DNA of 64,000 nt, taken from assembly GCA_900491605.1 (NCBI GenBank), contig UESW01004763.1:62001-126000 (forward strand), written 5' to 3'. The notes under the pieces are model-generated. The model saw only the letters and a program-made list of their open reading frames with translations. It searched no databases and was not told where the DNA came from. Below are positions 1 through 10,998 of this stretch, piece after piece; position 1 is the first letter of the stretch, and the number at the start of each line of letters is the position of its first letter. The DNA is from Calamus simplicifolius (lineage: Eukaryota > Streptophyta > Magnoliopsida > Arecales > Arecaceae). Position numbers and translations under genes: made by a program.

Positions 1-800
1 CAAACAAGTAGACTAGTCAGTGCCTATGGCTTGAATTATATGTGGCTTTACTTAAAGGATTCCATATAGCTCTTAAAATGTAGGTGCATGAAAGTCATGT
101 CCATACATACACCATTATATTGTGCATCCCTTACATCTTAAAGCTCAGTGCACATTTACATTTTGTTAAACTAAGAAATTAAATTGTAAAAATGGTTTAA
201 CCTATTCTTATTTCTTCACCTACTCTCATTTCTTCATGGTATTATTTTAAAACTTAAGGATCATCCAATCCGATCTACATTGAATCAATAGAACTCTATG
301 TTAGATCATTTATTGAACTCAATTTTAAGTCAATGATCCAATCCAAAACTCACTAACCCAACTTGATAACTTGGCTGTGTTTTTATTAGATCATCATATT
401 ACTCAAGTAAATTTTCAAAATTACTCTTAATAAATTATCCTTATTAAATTATTATCTATTTACATTACATTTACCTAAATTATACAATAATCATTTGGAT
501 ATATTTAAAATTATACTATAAGTTTATTTTTTATCATTTATAATTATATTTATTTATTTGTTCTTGTATGGACTGGGGAGTTAAGTCAACCAAAACACTA
601 TCTACTCAAATCCAAAGGAATATTCAAGTTTCAATGTATAATGCTCCATCCTCACTAATGCAATGGAGCCAATTACATGCATGCAAGAGGAATTGTCATG
701 TTCCGACCCAAATGCCCTAGGCTAAAACATTGAAGATGATCATATCTCTAAAATATGTTTGAATCTACAATATATCAAGCCTACTTAAAATCTAAAATAT

Positions 801-846
<46 letters not shown>

Positions 847-1448
847 CCACCCAAAAATAATATATATGTAGTGGCAAATAGAGATTAACATAACTAATAA
901 AAATTTCAATTAATAATCAAATTATGAAGCCGTTATCATCATCACATTAATAAATTAAAATATAATATAATATTCTATCAACTTGTAGTCTAACCTAGAA
1001 ATAATAAAACTATAAATATTTCTAATGCTCCAACACATGTTTCAGGCTTTGATTGCACTAGTCTTCATCATCTTAAAAAAAGTAAGAAAAAATATTAAGC
1101 TAACAACTCAATAAGTAATCTTTTCATCCAATTGAATCAAGTATATCAAGTATACAAAGTACAAATTTATATAATCTCAAAATAAATATTTTATCGAATT
1201 CTAAAATGAAAGTTCATATAAGGTAAGCATAATATAACTTCATTTTAAAAAATACTTAATATATCGATTAAGAAGTCTTATATTATTTTCTATTCTTTTT
1301 CTATCACTTATTCTACAAAGAATCATTTTTTAAATCTATCCTCTCTAATCTTTGGTGATTACAATCATGATCAACCTATGACAAGATCCAAAAGAGACTA
1401 ACTTGTGAACACAAATATGTTAATAAATAAACATAAGCTAATGATTAG
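1..1448. other. AT-rich intergenic sequence, no gene seen
   Basis: The stretch is strongly AT-rich with no convincing ORF. It holds one long (AT)n run and ends abruptly at 1449, where GC-rich retrotransposon sequence begins. I see no coding, RNA or mobile-element signature in it. Confidence 0.7.
804..842. repeat. (AT)n microsatellite
   Basis: About 39 bases of uninterrupted alternating AT. Such runs are common in plant intergenic DNA and vary in length. Confidence 0.95.
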
Positions 1449-1552
1449 TGATACGGCTGGCCGTTTCCCCTGGATAGTATTATCTTTTGCGCGGTTTTTG
1501 AAAGTAATGATGTGACAACAAACCCAAGACCTCCCGCACCGATCCCTAGCGC

Positions 1553-1960
1553 CGGCCTCCCGTGTCGGCCTCCAGCGTCAGCCTCCAGTGTCGGCCTCCC
1601 GTGTCGGCCTCCAGCGTCGGCCTCCAGTGTCGGCCGCCAGCAACGGCACCAAAAGATCGGCGCCCAGCGTCGGCACCAAAGACCAACTCCGCGTTGGCAC
1701 CAAAGACCGGCGCCCAGCGTCGGCATCAAAGACCAACTACGTGTTGGCACCAAGGACAGGCGCCCAGCGTCGGCCTCCGCCATTGGCCCCAGCATCGGCC
1801 CTCAGCGCCGACCTCCAGTACTGAGACTTTGGCTCCGGCCTCCTGCACTGGCTCCGGCCTCCGCCATTGGCCCTAGCGTCGGCCCTCAGCCTTGGCCTCC
1901 AGTGATTGGGTTTCGGCCTCCGGCACCGGCCTCCCGCGTCGGCCCCCAGCGCCGGCCTTC
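1553..1960 (+). repeat. Short tandem repeats in U3 of element 1
   Basis: At 1553-1640 a 13-bp unit (GTCGGCCTCCAGC and variants) repeats about six times. At 1655-1770 there are about two copies of the 49-bp unit that forms the large array at 7950-9130, including the dyad CCAACTCCGCGTTGG. Degenerate CGGCCTCC repeats continue to about 1960. The repeats lie roughly 230-640 bases upstream of the TATA box, where U3 regulatory sequence would be. Confidence 0.85.
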
Positions 1961-2191
1961 AGTATCTCCCACACACACAATGACTAGTCTCATGCAACCG
2001 ATTCCGTGATCTAAGGCCTATTGCCAAGCACCTCGCTCACTAAAATCACGGGCAAGTGTTAGCCTGATCGGCAGTTACCGCTATAAGCGGCCCTTATCCA
2101 GCAACAGTCCAACGACTTGCCGTTCGGTGAGATTACGACGGGACAGATTCGACGATTCCAACAGAACGAGGTAAATGGGATCCCCGACAGG

Positions 2192-2198
2192 TATAAAA
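2192..2198 (+). promoter_or_regulatory. LTR TATA box, element 1
   Basis: TATAAAA in the context GGTATAAAAGGAGG, about 240 bases before the LTR end. This is the usual place for the core promoter that drives the genomic transcript. Confidence 0.7.
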
Positions 2199-2434
2199 GG
2201 AGGACCCGAGCTCCATGCAAGGGGACTCTCGCTCTCTGACTTCCTCTTTAAGAATTCTACACAGAAATCATATCCCTATTGGACGACTCACTGACTTGGG
2301 CATCGGAGGGTCCCCACCGGAACCACCGGTCTGGGACTTTTTGCAGGCTCTAGAAGGAAGACGGCGACTTCTCTGCGCACGCAGCGATCCTAGCCTACCC
2401 GATGCTCATCGTACGTGATTTGGCTGCAACAGAT

Positions 2435-2453
2435 TGGCGCGCCAGAAAGGGGG
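2435..2453 (+). other. Primer-binding-like site
   Basis: TGGCGCGCCAGAAAGGGGG starts a few bases after the LTR end. A site beginning TGGCG here is typical of plant Ty3 elements, where a tRNA 3' end primes reverse transcription. I cannot assign the tRNA from sequence alone. Confidence 0.6.
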
Positions 2454-2507
2454 AAAAACTGGGTCGGAAAGTCTCCCTGGAACCCCTCCAATTTTGCAAA
2501 GGAAGCG

Positions 2508-4137
2508 ATGGTGACTACGCGAGCACAGAGGCTTCCTCCAGTCAGGCAGCCGGGCGCATCCCACGAGCTGAGCATTCGGAGGCCAATCTCCATGCTCTGC
2601 CCCTTGCACCGACAAGCCAACCCGACCGACTTGATGTTCTAGCCCACCAGGTCCAGGATTTGACGATGATGGTCCGAGGGCTGCAAGAGCATTATTTGGC
2701 TGCTGTAACTCAACCCCCTGTTCTGGACGAAGGGGTGCGAGGAACAGTCCAGTCCCACCAAGGAGGGACCCCGCCTGAGGTCTCCCACCGCTCACCCCCT
2801 GAACCTCATCACCAAGGGACCTCGAAGCGACGACAGTCTCCCTCCCGCCGCTCCGGTCGTTCCCGCCACCGACTGGAGGAAAAAGAGTCCAAGCGGGCAT
2901 GTTCTTTGCGCCGGCGGTCTTCTTCAGCTCCTTCTTCCGATTCATCCCAAGGTGACACTCCCCGGAAAACCACCCGTCGGGCTGAGCAAAGGCTTGACGA
3001 GTATCATCGACGGTTGGACGAGCTCAACCGCCGGATCGCCGATCCTTACGCGGCGGAGTACGAGCATCGCCCCCCGCTTTCTCGCCATATCATGGAGGAA
3101 CCGGTCCCACCCCGGTTCCGTCTCCCTCAATTGGATCCATATGATGGAACGACGGACCCCTTGGACCATCTGAAAAGCTACAAGGTCATCATGCAAGTCC
3201 AGGGAGCGACGGACTCCCTTTTATGCGTTGCCTTCCCGGCCACGCTCCGCAAGGCGGCACGCGCGTGGTACTACCGTCTGCCCCCACGCAGCATCAACTC
3301 GTTTCGGCAACTTGAGCGATCTTTCCTGGCTCATTTCGATGACTGTCGAAAGATCCCACGAGTCGCAGATAGCCTCTTTGCTGTCCAGCAGAAGAGTGGC
3401 GAGGCCTTAAAGGATTTCGTCGCTCGATTTAAGGAAGCAGCGTTGGAGGTGTACAACCTGGAAGACTCTGTAGCCACCTTGGCCCTGAAGCGGGGACTTC
3501 GCCCATCCAGATTCGCTTACTCCCTGGATAAGAAGCCTCCGTGTTCCTACGCCGAGCTTCTGAGCCGAGCACAGAAGTACATCCGCGCTGACGAAGCGGA
3601 TTCTTCCAGGAGAGAAGTTGACAAGAACCCCGGTAATAAACCGCCGCCTACTGATCACGCCGGTGCACGACCTCGAAAGCCCGAGCCTCCACGACGCTCA
3701 GATCGCCGACCACAGGCGCTGGTTCCTAAAGAGCAGTTCACTCCCCTCATGGCTCCCATCTCTCACATCCTACTGGAGATAGAGGAGGAACCTTTTTCAA
3801 GCGTCCGGCTCCCTTGAAGTCCGGGGCCCCCCACAACAAGGAGTTTTACTGCCGGTATCACCGAGACTACGGTCACGACACCGAGGACTGCCGTCACCTA
3901 AAAAAGGCCATCGAGGAACTGGTTCAGCAAGGTCACCTGGGCAAATTTGTTCGACGGGAAAATCTCCCCGCATCGGATCCCCCGGTGCCTCCGAGTTGCC
4001 CGGCTGGCGTGGATAATACCCCAACTGAAAAGACCATAGCTATGATCTCCTGGGGAGCGGATGGTGGTTCGAAGAGGCCACGAGAGGGAATAGACTCTGT
4101 AATACCTTTCTTCGGAAAGGATCTAGATGGGTAGTTA
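2508..4137 (+). pseudogene. gag polyprotein of element 1, frameshifted
   Basis: Gag forms the capsid and binds RNA. A start MVTTRAQR at 2508 fits the usual short gag leader, but the main reading frame (from before 2508 to 3817) is a different one, so a frameshift lies just after the start. The central retrotransposon gag domain (about 3130-3610) includes YDGTTDPLDHLKSYK, AARAWYYRLP and FVARFKEAALEVYNLEDS. A second frame break near 3815 leads to a knuckle-like CRYHRDYGHDTEDC (about 3850-3890). The frame ends at 4134 with a stop caused by one missing base, judged by comparison with element 2. An arginine-rich stretch (2820-2930) precedes the gag domain. Confidence 0.85.
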
Positions 4138-4500
4138 ATAAACATGACGACAGCGTCGTGGTGTCCATGACTATAGCCAAACACCCTGTAAAAAGAATTT
4201 TAATTGATAGTGGGAGCTCTGTGGATGTCTTGAGTTATGAGGCTTTTGTTCGGATGAACTTATCAAGGTCTTTACTCCGACCTGTTGCCACACCGCTAAT
4301 GGGCTTCACGGGAGACTCGGTGAGCGTCGAAGGCAAAATTGCTCTCCCGGTCACGGCTGAAACTCCCCATGTCAAAGCACCGTGGTCATAAACTTCTTGG
4401 TGGTCCGGGTCCCGCTGGCTTATAACGCCATCTTGGAAGACCGAGATTGAATCTGCTGGATGCCGTGATCTCCACTAAAGATTATTGGTAAGGTTCCCCA
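4138..4500 (+). pseudogene. Aspartic protease of element 1, frameshifted
   Basis: The retropepsin cuts the Gag-Pol polyprotein. After the break at 4137 the frame resumes with VVSMTIAKHPVKRIL and the active-site motif DSGSSVDVL (about 4208-4234). The flap region follows (PLMGFTGDSVSVEG). The frame is lost near 4390, where a further indel separates it from the continuation NFLVVRVPLAYNAIL. The equivalent site in element 2 is interrupted by a whole copia element. Confidence 0.8.
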
Positions 4501-4639
4501 CCAATGAAGGGATCGGAGAAATGAAGGGAGAGCAAAGCCCACTCCCGCCTTGCTACCATCTGTCTCCCAGCCCGCTGAACGCGGAGTCAGCGACAGCCTC
4601 TGAGTCACTCGATCCTAGGGAGTTGGAAGAAGGGGAGAG

Positions 4640-5663
4640 CCGGCAGAGCACCTTCTAACCCTCCCCTTGGGTGATGACCCGGCAAGGACTGTTCAGCTGG
4701 GGGCATCGCTCCCAGAGGAAGTACGCCATCAACTTCTTACTTTCTTGCGGGCCAACACTGACGTTTTCGCATGGTCATCTTCAGACATGCCGGGCGTCCC
4801 TGAAGAAGTAATCACCCATCAACTTAACCTCAAGCCAGGGTGTCGGCCGGTCCGACAGAAAAAGAGAAACTTTGCTCCGGACAACAGAAAGCTATCGATG
4901 AGGAGATTCGCAAGTTAATGGCTGCGGGCCATATTCGGGAGGTCCACTACCCCGAATGGTTGGCTAATGTGGTTCTGGTCCGCAAGGCCAATGGAAGCTG
5001 GAGAATGTGCGTAGATTTCACCGACCTCAACAAGGCATGCCCCAAAGACAGCTTTCCCCTGCCTCGAATCGATCAACTGGTGGACGCTACATTTGGCCAT
5101 GAGGTCCTTAGCTTCATGGATGCTTTCTCGGATACAACCAGATCCGGATGAACCCGGCGGATGAAGAAGCTACCTCCTTCATAACTGAAAAGGGGATGTA
5201 TTGCTACAAGGTAATGCCTTTCGGGTTAAAGAATGCGGGAGCTACTTACCAGAGGCTGATGAACAAGGTCTTTGAAGGTCAGATAGCGCGTAACATGGAA
5301 GTGTACGTGGATGACATACTGACAAAAAGCGTTCATGCCGGTGACCACATTGCAGACCTAGCAGAAACTTTTGACAGCCTTCGTCGGTACCAGATGAAGC
5401 TGAACCCTCGCAAGTGTGCATTTGGGGTGACCGCTGGGAAGTTTTTGGGTTTCATGGTGACCCGAAGGGGGATCGAAGCAAACCCAGACAAAGTCCAAGC
5501 CATCTTGGACATGAGGCCTCCTACCAATAAGAAGGAAGTACAGCGCTTAACAGGAAGAGTAGCCGCCCTAAGCCGCTTCCTATCCAAGTCCGCTGAAAGG
5601 TGTTTGCCTTTCTTCAAGGTGCTTCGCAGAATCAATGAGTTCGAATGGACGAAAGAATGCTAG
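4640..5663 (+). pseudogene. Reverse transcriptase of element 1, broken
   Basis: RNA-dependent DNA polymerase of the Ty3 class. Visible motifs: WRMCVDFTDLNKACPKDSFP (finger/palm), LSFMDAFS, YKVMPFGLKNAGATYQRLM, and the catalytic EVYVDD at about 5300-5318, followed by FLGFMVTRRGIEANPDK (thumb). A frame change lies near 4900 and another near 5140 (SGYNQI region). The frame stops at 5661 (TAG), where element 2 has CAG, so this is a nonsense change. Confidence 0.9.
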
Positions 5664-6630
5664 GAGGCGTTCGATGGGTTAAAGGAATTCTTATCTACCC
5701 CGCCACTGCTAGCCAAGCCGACGGGTGGAGAAGAACTCCTTCTATACCTTGCGGCCTCTCCTGAGGCTGTTAGCTCTGTGCTAGTCCGTGTGGACACTAA
5801 TGGCACACAAAGGCCGTATATTATACGAGTAAGGTGCTTCATGATGCAGAGACCCGATATTCAAATATGGAAAAAATCATCTTCGCATTGGTCGTGTCTG
5901 CCCAGCGACTGCGGCCATATTTCCAAGCCCACCCGATCGCGGTGATCACCGACCAGCCTCTGAAGGCAGTTCTAGCTCGTCCAGATACTTCCGGCCGGCT
6001 GGCAAGGTGGGCCCTCAAGCTGGGGGAGTTCGATCTATCTTTCTGCCCTCGGTCGGCCATGAAGTCTCAAGTCCTGGCAGATTTTTTGGTTGAATGTACT
6101 TGGGGGATCGAGCCACCTAAAGAACCTCCTACGGACACTCAGCCCCTCGGAACCAGTGACGATGAGTGGGTTCTCCATGTGGATGGGGCATCAAACTCTC
6201 AAGGGAGCGGAGCAGGCCTCATCTTGGCCAACTCGGATGGGGTTGTGACCGAATGTGCACTTCGCTTCCTCTTTCAGCCACTAACAATCAGGCGGAATAT
6301 GAAGCTTTGCTATCCGGCGTAAGGCTGGCTCGAGAGCTTGGGGTGAAACGCCTTAGGGCATTCACTGACTTCCAACTGGTTGCCGGCCAAATTACAAAGG
6401 AATACGAGGCAAGGGATCCCATCATGGCCCGCTACTTGGAAATGGTGCACTCGCTAATTTCTCCCTTCACACATTTCAGCATCAGCTACATTCCTCGACA
6501 GGAGAATGCTAGAGCCGATGCCTTGTCCCATCTTGCCGCCTCAGCTGATGAGATGTTGGGAAAGGCTTATGTGGAGCACTTAGAAGCCCCGAGTATTGAA
6601 GTACCAAGAGAAACTGCACCAGTGGAGTAG
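5664..6630 (+). pseudogene. RNase H plus second (archaeal-type) RNase H, element 1
   Basis: The Ty3 RNase H spans about 5664-6110 (SKVLHDAETRYSNMEK, TDQPLKAVL, WALKLGEFDLSF). After a short linker a second RNase H follows (about 6165-6560): WVLHVDGASNSQGSG, then NNQAEYEALLSGVRLA, LRAFTDFQLV and ENARADALSHLA. The D-E-D-D type acidic residues are recognisable in the second domain, though the usual TDSQL is TDFQL here. Tandem RNase H domains are described for the Tat lineage. A frame break near 6270 splits the second domain. Confidence 0.85.
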
Positions 6631-7870
6631 GAGCCCTCCTGGATGGACGCTTATGTCCGGTACTTTACTGAGGGTACCCTTCCAGAAGACCCTGCCGAAG
6701 CTAGAAACTGAAAAGACGGGCCCCAAAGTTTTTCATTATGGAGGGAAAGCTCTATCGAAGGTCGTTCTCATACCCTGTTCTCAGGTGTGTCGGTCCCACC
6801 GACGCCAGTTATATACTGCGGGAGATACACAAAGGGATATGCGGAAACCACCTAGGGGGCAGGGCTCTTGCATATAAAGCCTTGCGTCAGGGGTATTATT
6901 GGCTGAGAATGAAGGAGGATGCCTCCGAACTCGTTAAGAGATGTGATAGCTGCCAGCAGCATGCCAACATTCAACATCAACCGACGTCTCAACTGACCCC
7001 TCTAACTGCACCATGGCCCTTCGCACAGTGGGGCATGGACATTCTGGGACCGTTTCCTCCTGCCTCCGGACAACGTAAGTTCCTAGTGGTGGTAGTCGAC
7101 CATTTTACTAAGTGGATCGAGACGGAAGCTCTTGCTAAGATCACGGAAGCCAAAGTAAGGAATTTCTTCTGGAAATCCGTAGTATGCTGGTTCGGGCTAC
7201 CACACAACCTCGTTACGGACAACGGCCGACAGTTTGATAATGCGGCCTTCCGAGAATTTTGTGATGGCCTGGGCATCCATCATCGATTCACCTCAGTAGG
7301 GCATCCCCAAACCAACGGCGCTGCAGAAGTAACCAATCGCATCATCCTCCAAGGACTCAGGGCTCGGCTAGATAGCTGCAAAGGGCGCTGGGTGGAAGAA
7401 CTTTCCAGTGTGCTGTGGGCCTACCACATGACGCCGCGAGCACCTACTGGGGAAACCCCTTTCAGCTTGGTCTTTGGGACCGAGGCGGTCATCCCCGTGG
7501 AAATAGGAGCTCCTAGTCCCCGGACGAAATTATACCACGAAGAAAGCAACTCAAACCAGCTAAGGCTGATCTAGATTTGGTGGAAGAATTGCGAGATCAG
7601 GCGCAGCTTCGCATGGCAGCATTCTGTCAGCGAGTGGCCAAGCACTACAACTCTCGGGTGCGACCCAAGACATTCCGGCCGGGAGACCTTGTCCTACGAA
7701 GAGCTGAAGTATCAAAGCCGACAGAGGGGGGCAAGCTGGCACCAAAATGGGAAGGACCATACCGTGTTAAGGAAGTACTCCACCATGGGGCGTACAAAGT
7801 CGAAGAGCTAGACGGAAAACCGCTCCCTCGCACTTGGAATGCCGATAACTTACGCCGGTACTATCAATAG
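6631..7870 (+). pseudogene. Integrase of element 1, broken
   Basis: Integrase joins element DNA to the chromosome. The zinc-binding HHCC module is seen as HKGICGNHLGGRAL and CDSCQQHA (about 6825-6965). The catalytic DDE residues are in WGMDILGPF, LVTDNGRQFD and TNGAAEVTNR (about 7030, 7215 and 7330). A C-terminal module (FRPGDLVLRRAEVSKP, KWEGPYRVKEVL) ends at TAG 7868-7870 after NLRRYYQ, the same end as in element 2. The frame breaks near 7570. Confidence 0.9.
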
Positions 7871-7949
7871 AACTCTATTGTCGTTAATTTGAATGGGTTT
7901 GATACATGAGTAATCAACATGGTCTTGTTCTTAAATGAGTATGCTTAAC

Positions 7950-9130
7950 ACCAAAGACCAACTCCGCATTGGCACTAAAGACCGGCTTCCAGCGTCGGCA
8001 CACTAAAGACCAACTCCGTGTTGGCACTAAGACCGGCGCCCAATGTCGGAACCAAAGACCAACTCCGCGTTGGCACTAAGACCGGCGCCCAGCGTCGGCA
8101 CACTAAAGACCAACTCCGCGTTGGCACTAAGACCGGTGCCCAGCGTCGGCACCAAAGACCAACTCCGCATTGGCACTAAGATCGGCGCCAGCGTCGGCAC
8201 CAAAGACCAACTCCGCGTTGGCACCGAAGACCGGCGCCCAGCGTCGGCACAAAGACCAACTCCGCGTTGGCACAAAGATCGGCGACCAGCGTCGGCACCA
8301 AAGACCAACTCTGTTTGGCACTAAGACCGGCGCCCAGCATCGGCGCACCAAAGACCAACTCCGCATTGGTAACGAAGACCGGCGTCCAGCGTCGGCACAA
8401 AAACCAACTCCACGTTGGCACTAAGACCGGCGCCCAGCGTCGGCACCAAAGACCAACTCCACGTTGGCACTAAGACCGGCGCCCAGCGTCGGCACCAAAG
8501 ATCAACCCCGCGTTGGCAACGAAGACCGGCGCCCAGCGTCGGCACAAAGACCAACTCCGCGTTGGCACAAAGACCGGCGACCAGCATCGGCACCAAAGAC
8601 CAACTCCGCGTTGGCACCGAAGACCGGCGCCCAGCGTCGGCACAAAGATCGGCGCCCAGCGTCGGCACACTAAAGACCAACTCCACGTTGGCACTAAGAC
8701 CGGTGCCCAGCGTCGGCACCAAAGACCAACTCCGCGTTGGCACTAAGACCGGCGCCCAGCGTCGGCACCAAAGACCAACTTCGCGTTGGCACCGAAGACC
8801 GGCGCCCAGCGTCGGCACAAAGACCAACTCCGCGTTGGCACAAAGACCGGCGACCAGCGTCGGCACCAAAGACCAACTCTGTGTTGGCACTAAGACCGGC
8901 GCCCAGCGTCAGCGCACCAAAGACCAACTCTGCGTTGGTAACGAAGACCGGCGTCCAGCGTCGGCACCAAAGACCAACTCCGCGTTGGCACTAAGACCGG
9001 CATCCAGCGTCGGCACCAAAGACCAATTCTGCGTTGGCAACAAAGACCGGCGCCCAGCGTCGGCACACTAAAGACCAACTCTGTGTTGGCACTAAGACTG
9101 GCTTCCAGTGTCGACAACGAAAGCCGGACC
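7950..9130 (+). repeat. 49-bp tandem array between pol and antisense ORF
   Basis: About two dozen copies of a 49-bp unit built from ACCAAAGACCAACTCCGC, GTTGGCACTAAGACC and GGCGCCCAGCGTCGGC, with units differing by substitutions and small indels. The unit contains the 15-nt dyad CCAACTCCGCGTTGG (for example 8059-8073). It lacks stop codons in most frames on both strands, so long overlapping ORFs appear that have no protein-like character. Tandem arrays in the 3' untranslated region are known in Tat elements and can seed satellites. Confidence 0.95.
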
Positions 9131-9416
9131 CGTCCAGCACCCAAAGACCAGCGCCCAGCGACTGACGCCCGCGTCGCTACCAAATGTTGGCCTTGTGCCA
9201 ACACTTGGGACAATGTCATGGCTCACGATCCTATTTCACGTAACCTACTCTACATAGCCCTATTGGTGGGTGATTCATGACAGCTTGAATAAATAAAGCT
9301 AATATTAACCAAAGGGGCGAAATAGGGATTAAAGACATTCATTGATGGTTGCAAGGTTACAAAGGTGCCGACTCAGGTCAGGCATATATCGATACAAAAA
9401 GAGAAACCAAAAGCTG

Positions 9417-10898
9417 TTAATGGTCATCCAAAGTCGGGGCATCATCCTCAGGGACATCATCAGGTTTCAGTCCCTCAATATCCTCCAGGTCGTAGAGCTC
9501 CTGAATTTTATCTTTGCAGTCTTGAAAGTCGGCGTCATAAGCAAGCGCTGCTGACTCGGCCACCTCCTTGTCGAAGGCTTTAGATTTTCTAAAATCTTCT
9601 ACAGCCTCGGCCCCCTTCTTTTCAGCTTCGATGGCCCTCTCCTGGGCCTCTGCCACTGCTGCCTCCAGATCTGCAATTTTGGCTATGTACTGACGGGTGG
9701 CTTCTTGGGCTGCATTTGTTTCAGCAGCGGCAGAACTTAATTGGGTCTTCAAGACGCACACCTCCAATTCTGCCGCCTTCAGCTTCTCTTCGGCCGCTTT
9801 CTGTTTCTCCTCGGCCACCTGAGCATTATCTAGCTCATTGGCTGCGCGGCGCTGAGCAACCTCTAACGCATACTCGGCCTTTTCAGCTCGTAGCCGAGCG
9901 ACATCAATTTCACCCTTCAGGTGGCCCGAGTGTCCTCCAGAGCCATTGCCGACTTCTCCGCCTTGACTTGGAGGGACAACATCTCCTCGTGTGCTTGTTC
10001 GATGGCGGTATCGCTCAGGGTCCAGAGGTTTTTAAGAGCGACAAGAGAATTCAAGGCCTGGAGGAAATGTCAAGATGAGAAAAAAAAGAGAGAGGGAAAG
10101 AGATGGAAATGGCACAGAAGCTCACCCAGAGATGCGCCACCGATGCTTCACGGAAGAAGGCGACTCTCCCCTGACCTCGGAGATATTCTTGCACCTCGAC
10201 CACTGCGGCTTCCTCCACGGACCGTGCAGCCCAGCGGCCGTGGTTGCCAACAATGACTGGAAGGAAGGATCGATGCCCCTCTCTTCCCTGGGCGTCGGGC
10301 CTACAGAGGCTGATTCCGCCTCTGAGCCTGCTACCTCCGACTCCTTGGCTGGCAGAGGCACTTCAGCTGCTGCCCCCGTGGGGGGCAGAGTAGTGGCAGG
10401 AGTCGTCACCATTGCCACAGGAATTTTATCCGTCTCTAAGGATTTAGGCAAGGGCGACGGCGCCTCCCCCTCGGGAGAAAGGTCGAGTAGGATAATGGGA
10501 GGAGCTGCAGCTGGAGATCCTCTCTCCGGTTGACTCCGTTCCACCTCCCCGCTGGTCTCGGCCCTTCCCGCGTCTACCATGACAGGCTCGTCAGCCTGAG
10601 CTTGGGCTGCCTCGCCTGCATACGAGGATTCCACAGTTCTGGCCCCCTTGGCCTCGGTCTCTAGCGTTGGCCCTTTAGGGCCGCCCTTCTTCAAAACCTT
10701 TGTACGCTGGGGCTTCACGACTTTAGCCCCTCCAATGTCGGCCCTCCCCGCGTCGGCCTTCCCGGCACCAACCCTTCCCGTGTCGGCCCTTCTTGGAACT
10801 TTAGCAATGGCCCTTTTTTCAGCAGGGGGGCGCATTTCCTGCAGCCTTCCTCTTCCTGGTGGCCGCCTGTTTAAGCTCATGAAGTGTCGGCGCCATCC
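9417..10898 (-). pseudogene. Antisense ORF of element 1, exons 2-3 only
   Basis: This ORF runs opposite to gag-pol. Exon 2 starts at 10898 after a polypyrimidine run and TAG acceptor and opens with MAPTLHELKQAATRKRK. It ends at 10126 (AFFREASVAHLW) before a GTGAGC donor. A 68-nt intron (10058-10125) ends CTCCAG. Exon 3 (10057-9417) starts ALNSLVA in phase 0 and forms a long alanine/glutamate-rich coiled coil ending EDDAPTLDDH. Element 2 has a matching gene with the same intron places and phases. Exon 1, which holds the plant transposase-like domain in element 2, is missing here. Internal frame breaks near 9920 and within exon 2 make it a pseudogene. Function unknown. Confidence 0.7.
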
Positions 10899-10920
10899 CT
10901 ACACAGGCAAAGGCTAGTTT

Positions 10921-10998
10921 AAAAAAAAAAAAAAAAAAAAGAAGAAAAAGGAGAGAAGAAAGAGAGAAAAGGAGAAGCAGAGGAGAAGAGAGGCAAAT
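10921..10998. other. A-rich/purine run at the truncated end of element 1
   Basis: About 20 A residues followed by GA-rich sequence. On the minus strand this is the polypyrimidine tract of intron 1 of the antisense ORF. Retroelement similarity ends here and AT-rich sequence begins, so this is the likely deletion or truncation joint. Confidence 0.6.

Larger units (their letters stand above)
1449..2431 (+). repeat. 5' LTR of Tat element 1
   Basis: It begins TGATACGGCTGG at a sharp change from AT-rich to GC-rich DNA and ends ...CAACA just before the primer-binding-like site. The upstream half (U3) is packed with short tandem repeats and a TATA box follows at 2192. The block at 2291-2320 has a clear counterpart in the LTR of element 2 (42640-42667, minus strand). 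The start TGATACGGCTG resembles the start of that LTR (TGATATGACTG, minus strand from 43999). The partner 3' LTR is absent, so the ends rest on these comparisons. Confidence 0.75.
1449..10920 (+). mobile_element. Ty3/gypsy retrotransposon, Tat type (element 1), 3' truncated
   Basis: Seen in order on the + strand: LTR (1449-2431), primer-binding-like site, gag with a CCHC-like knuckle, protease (DSGSS), reverse transcriptase (YVDD), RNase H, a second RNase H-like domain, integrase, a 49-bp tandem array, and an antisense ORF. A second, archaeal-type RNase H after the first is a known mark of the Tat lineage. No 3' LTR follows. The antisense gene stops in its first intron, at a poly-A/purine run near 10921, beyond which the DNA is AT-rich. 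Many frame breaks show that it is inactive. Element 2 (42545 onward, minus strand) has the same layout. Confidence 0.9.

Noticed and set aside
8321..9071. Long ORFs on both strands in the 49-bp array
   Set aside because: They arise from stop-free repeat units, overlap in all frames, and have no domain or start context.
7950..9130. CRISPR-like array of regularly spaced repeats
   Set aside because: There are no unique spacers; whole 49-bp units repeat head to tail in a plant retrotransposon.
10122..10533. Plus-strand ORFs over the antisense gene of element 1
   Set aside because: They are shadows of the minus-strand exon, which has splice sites and a homologue in element 2.
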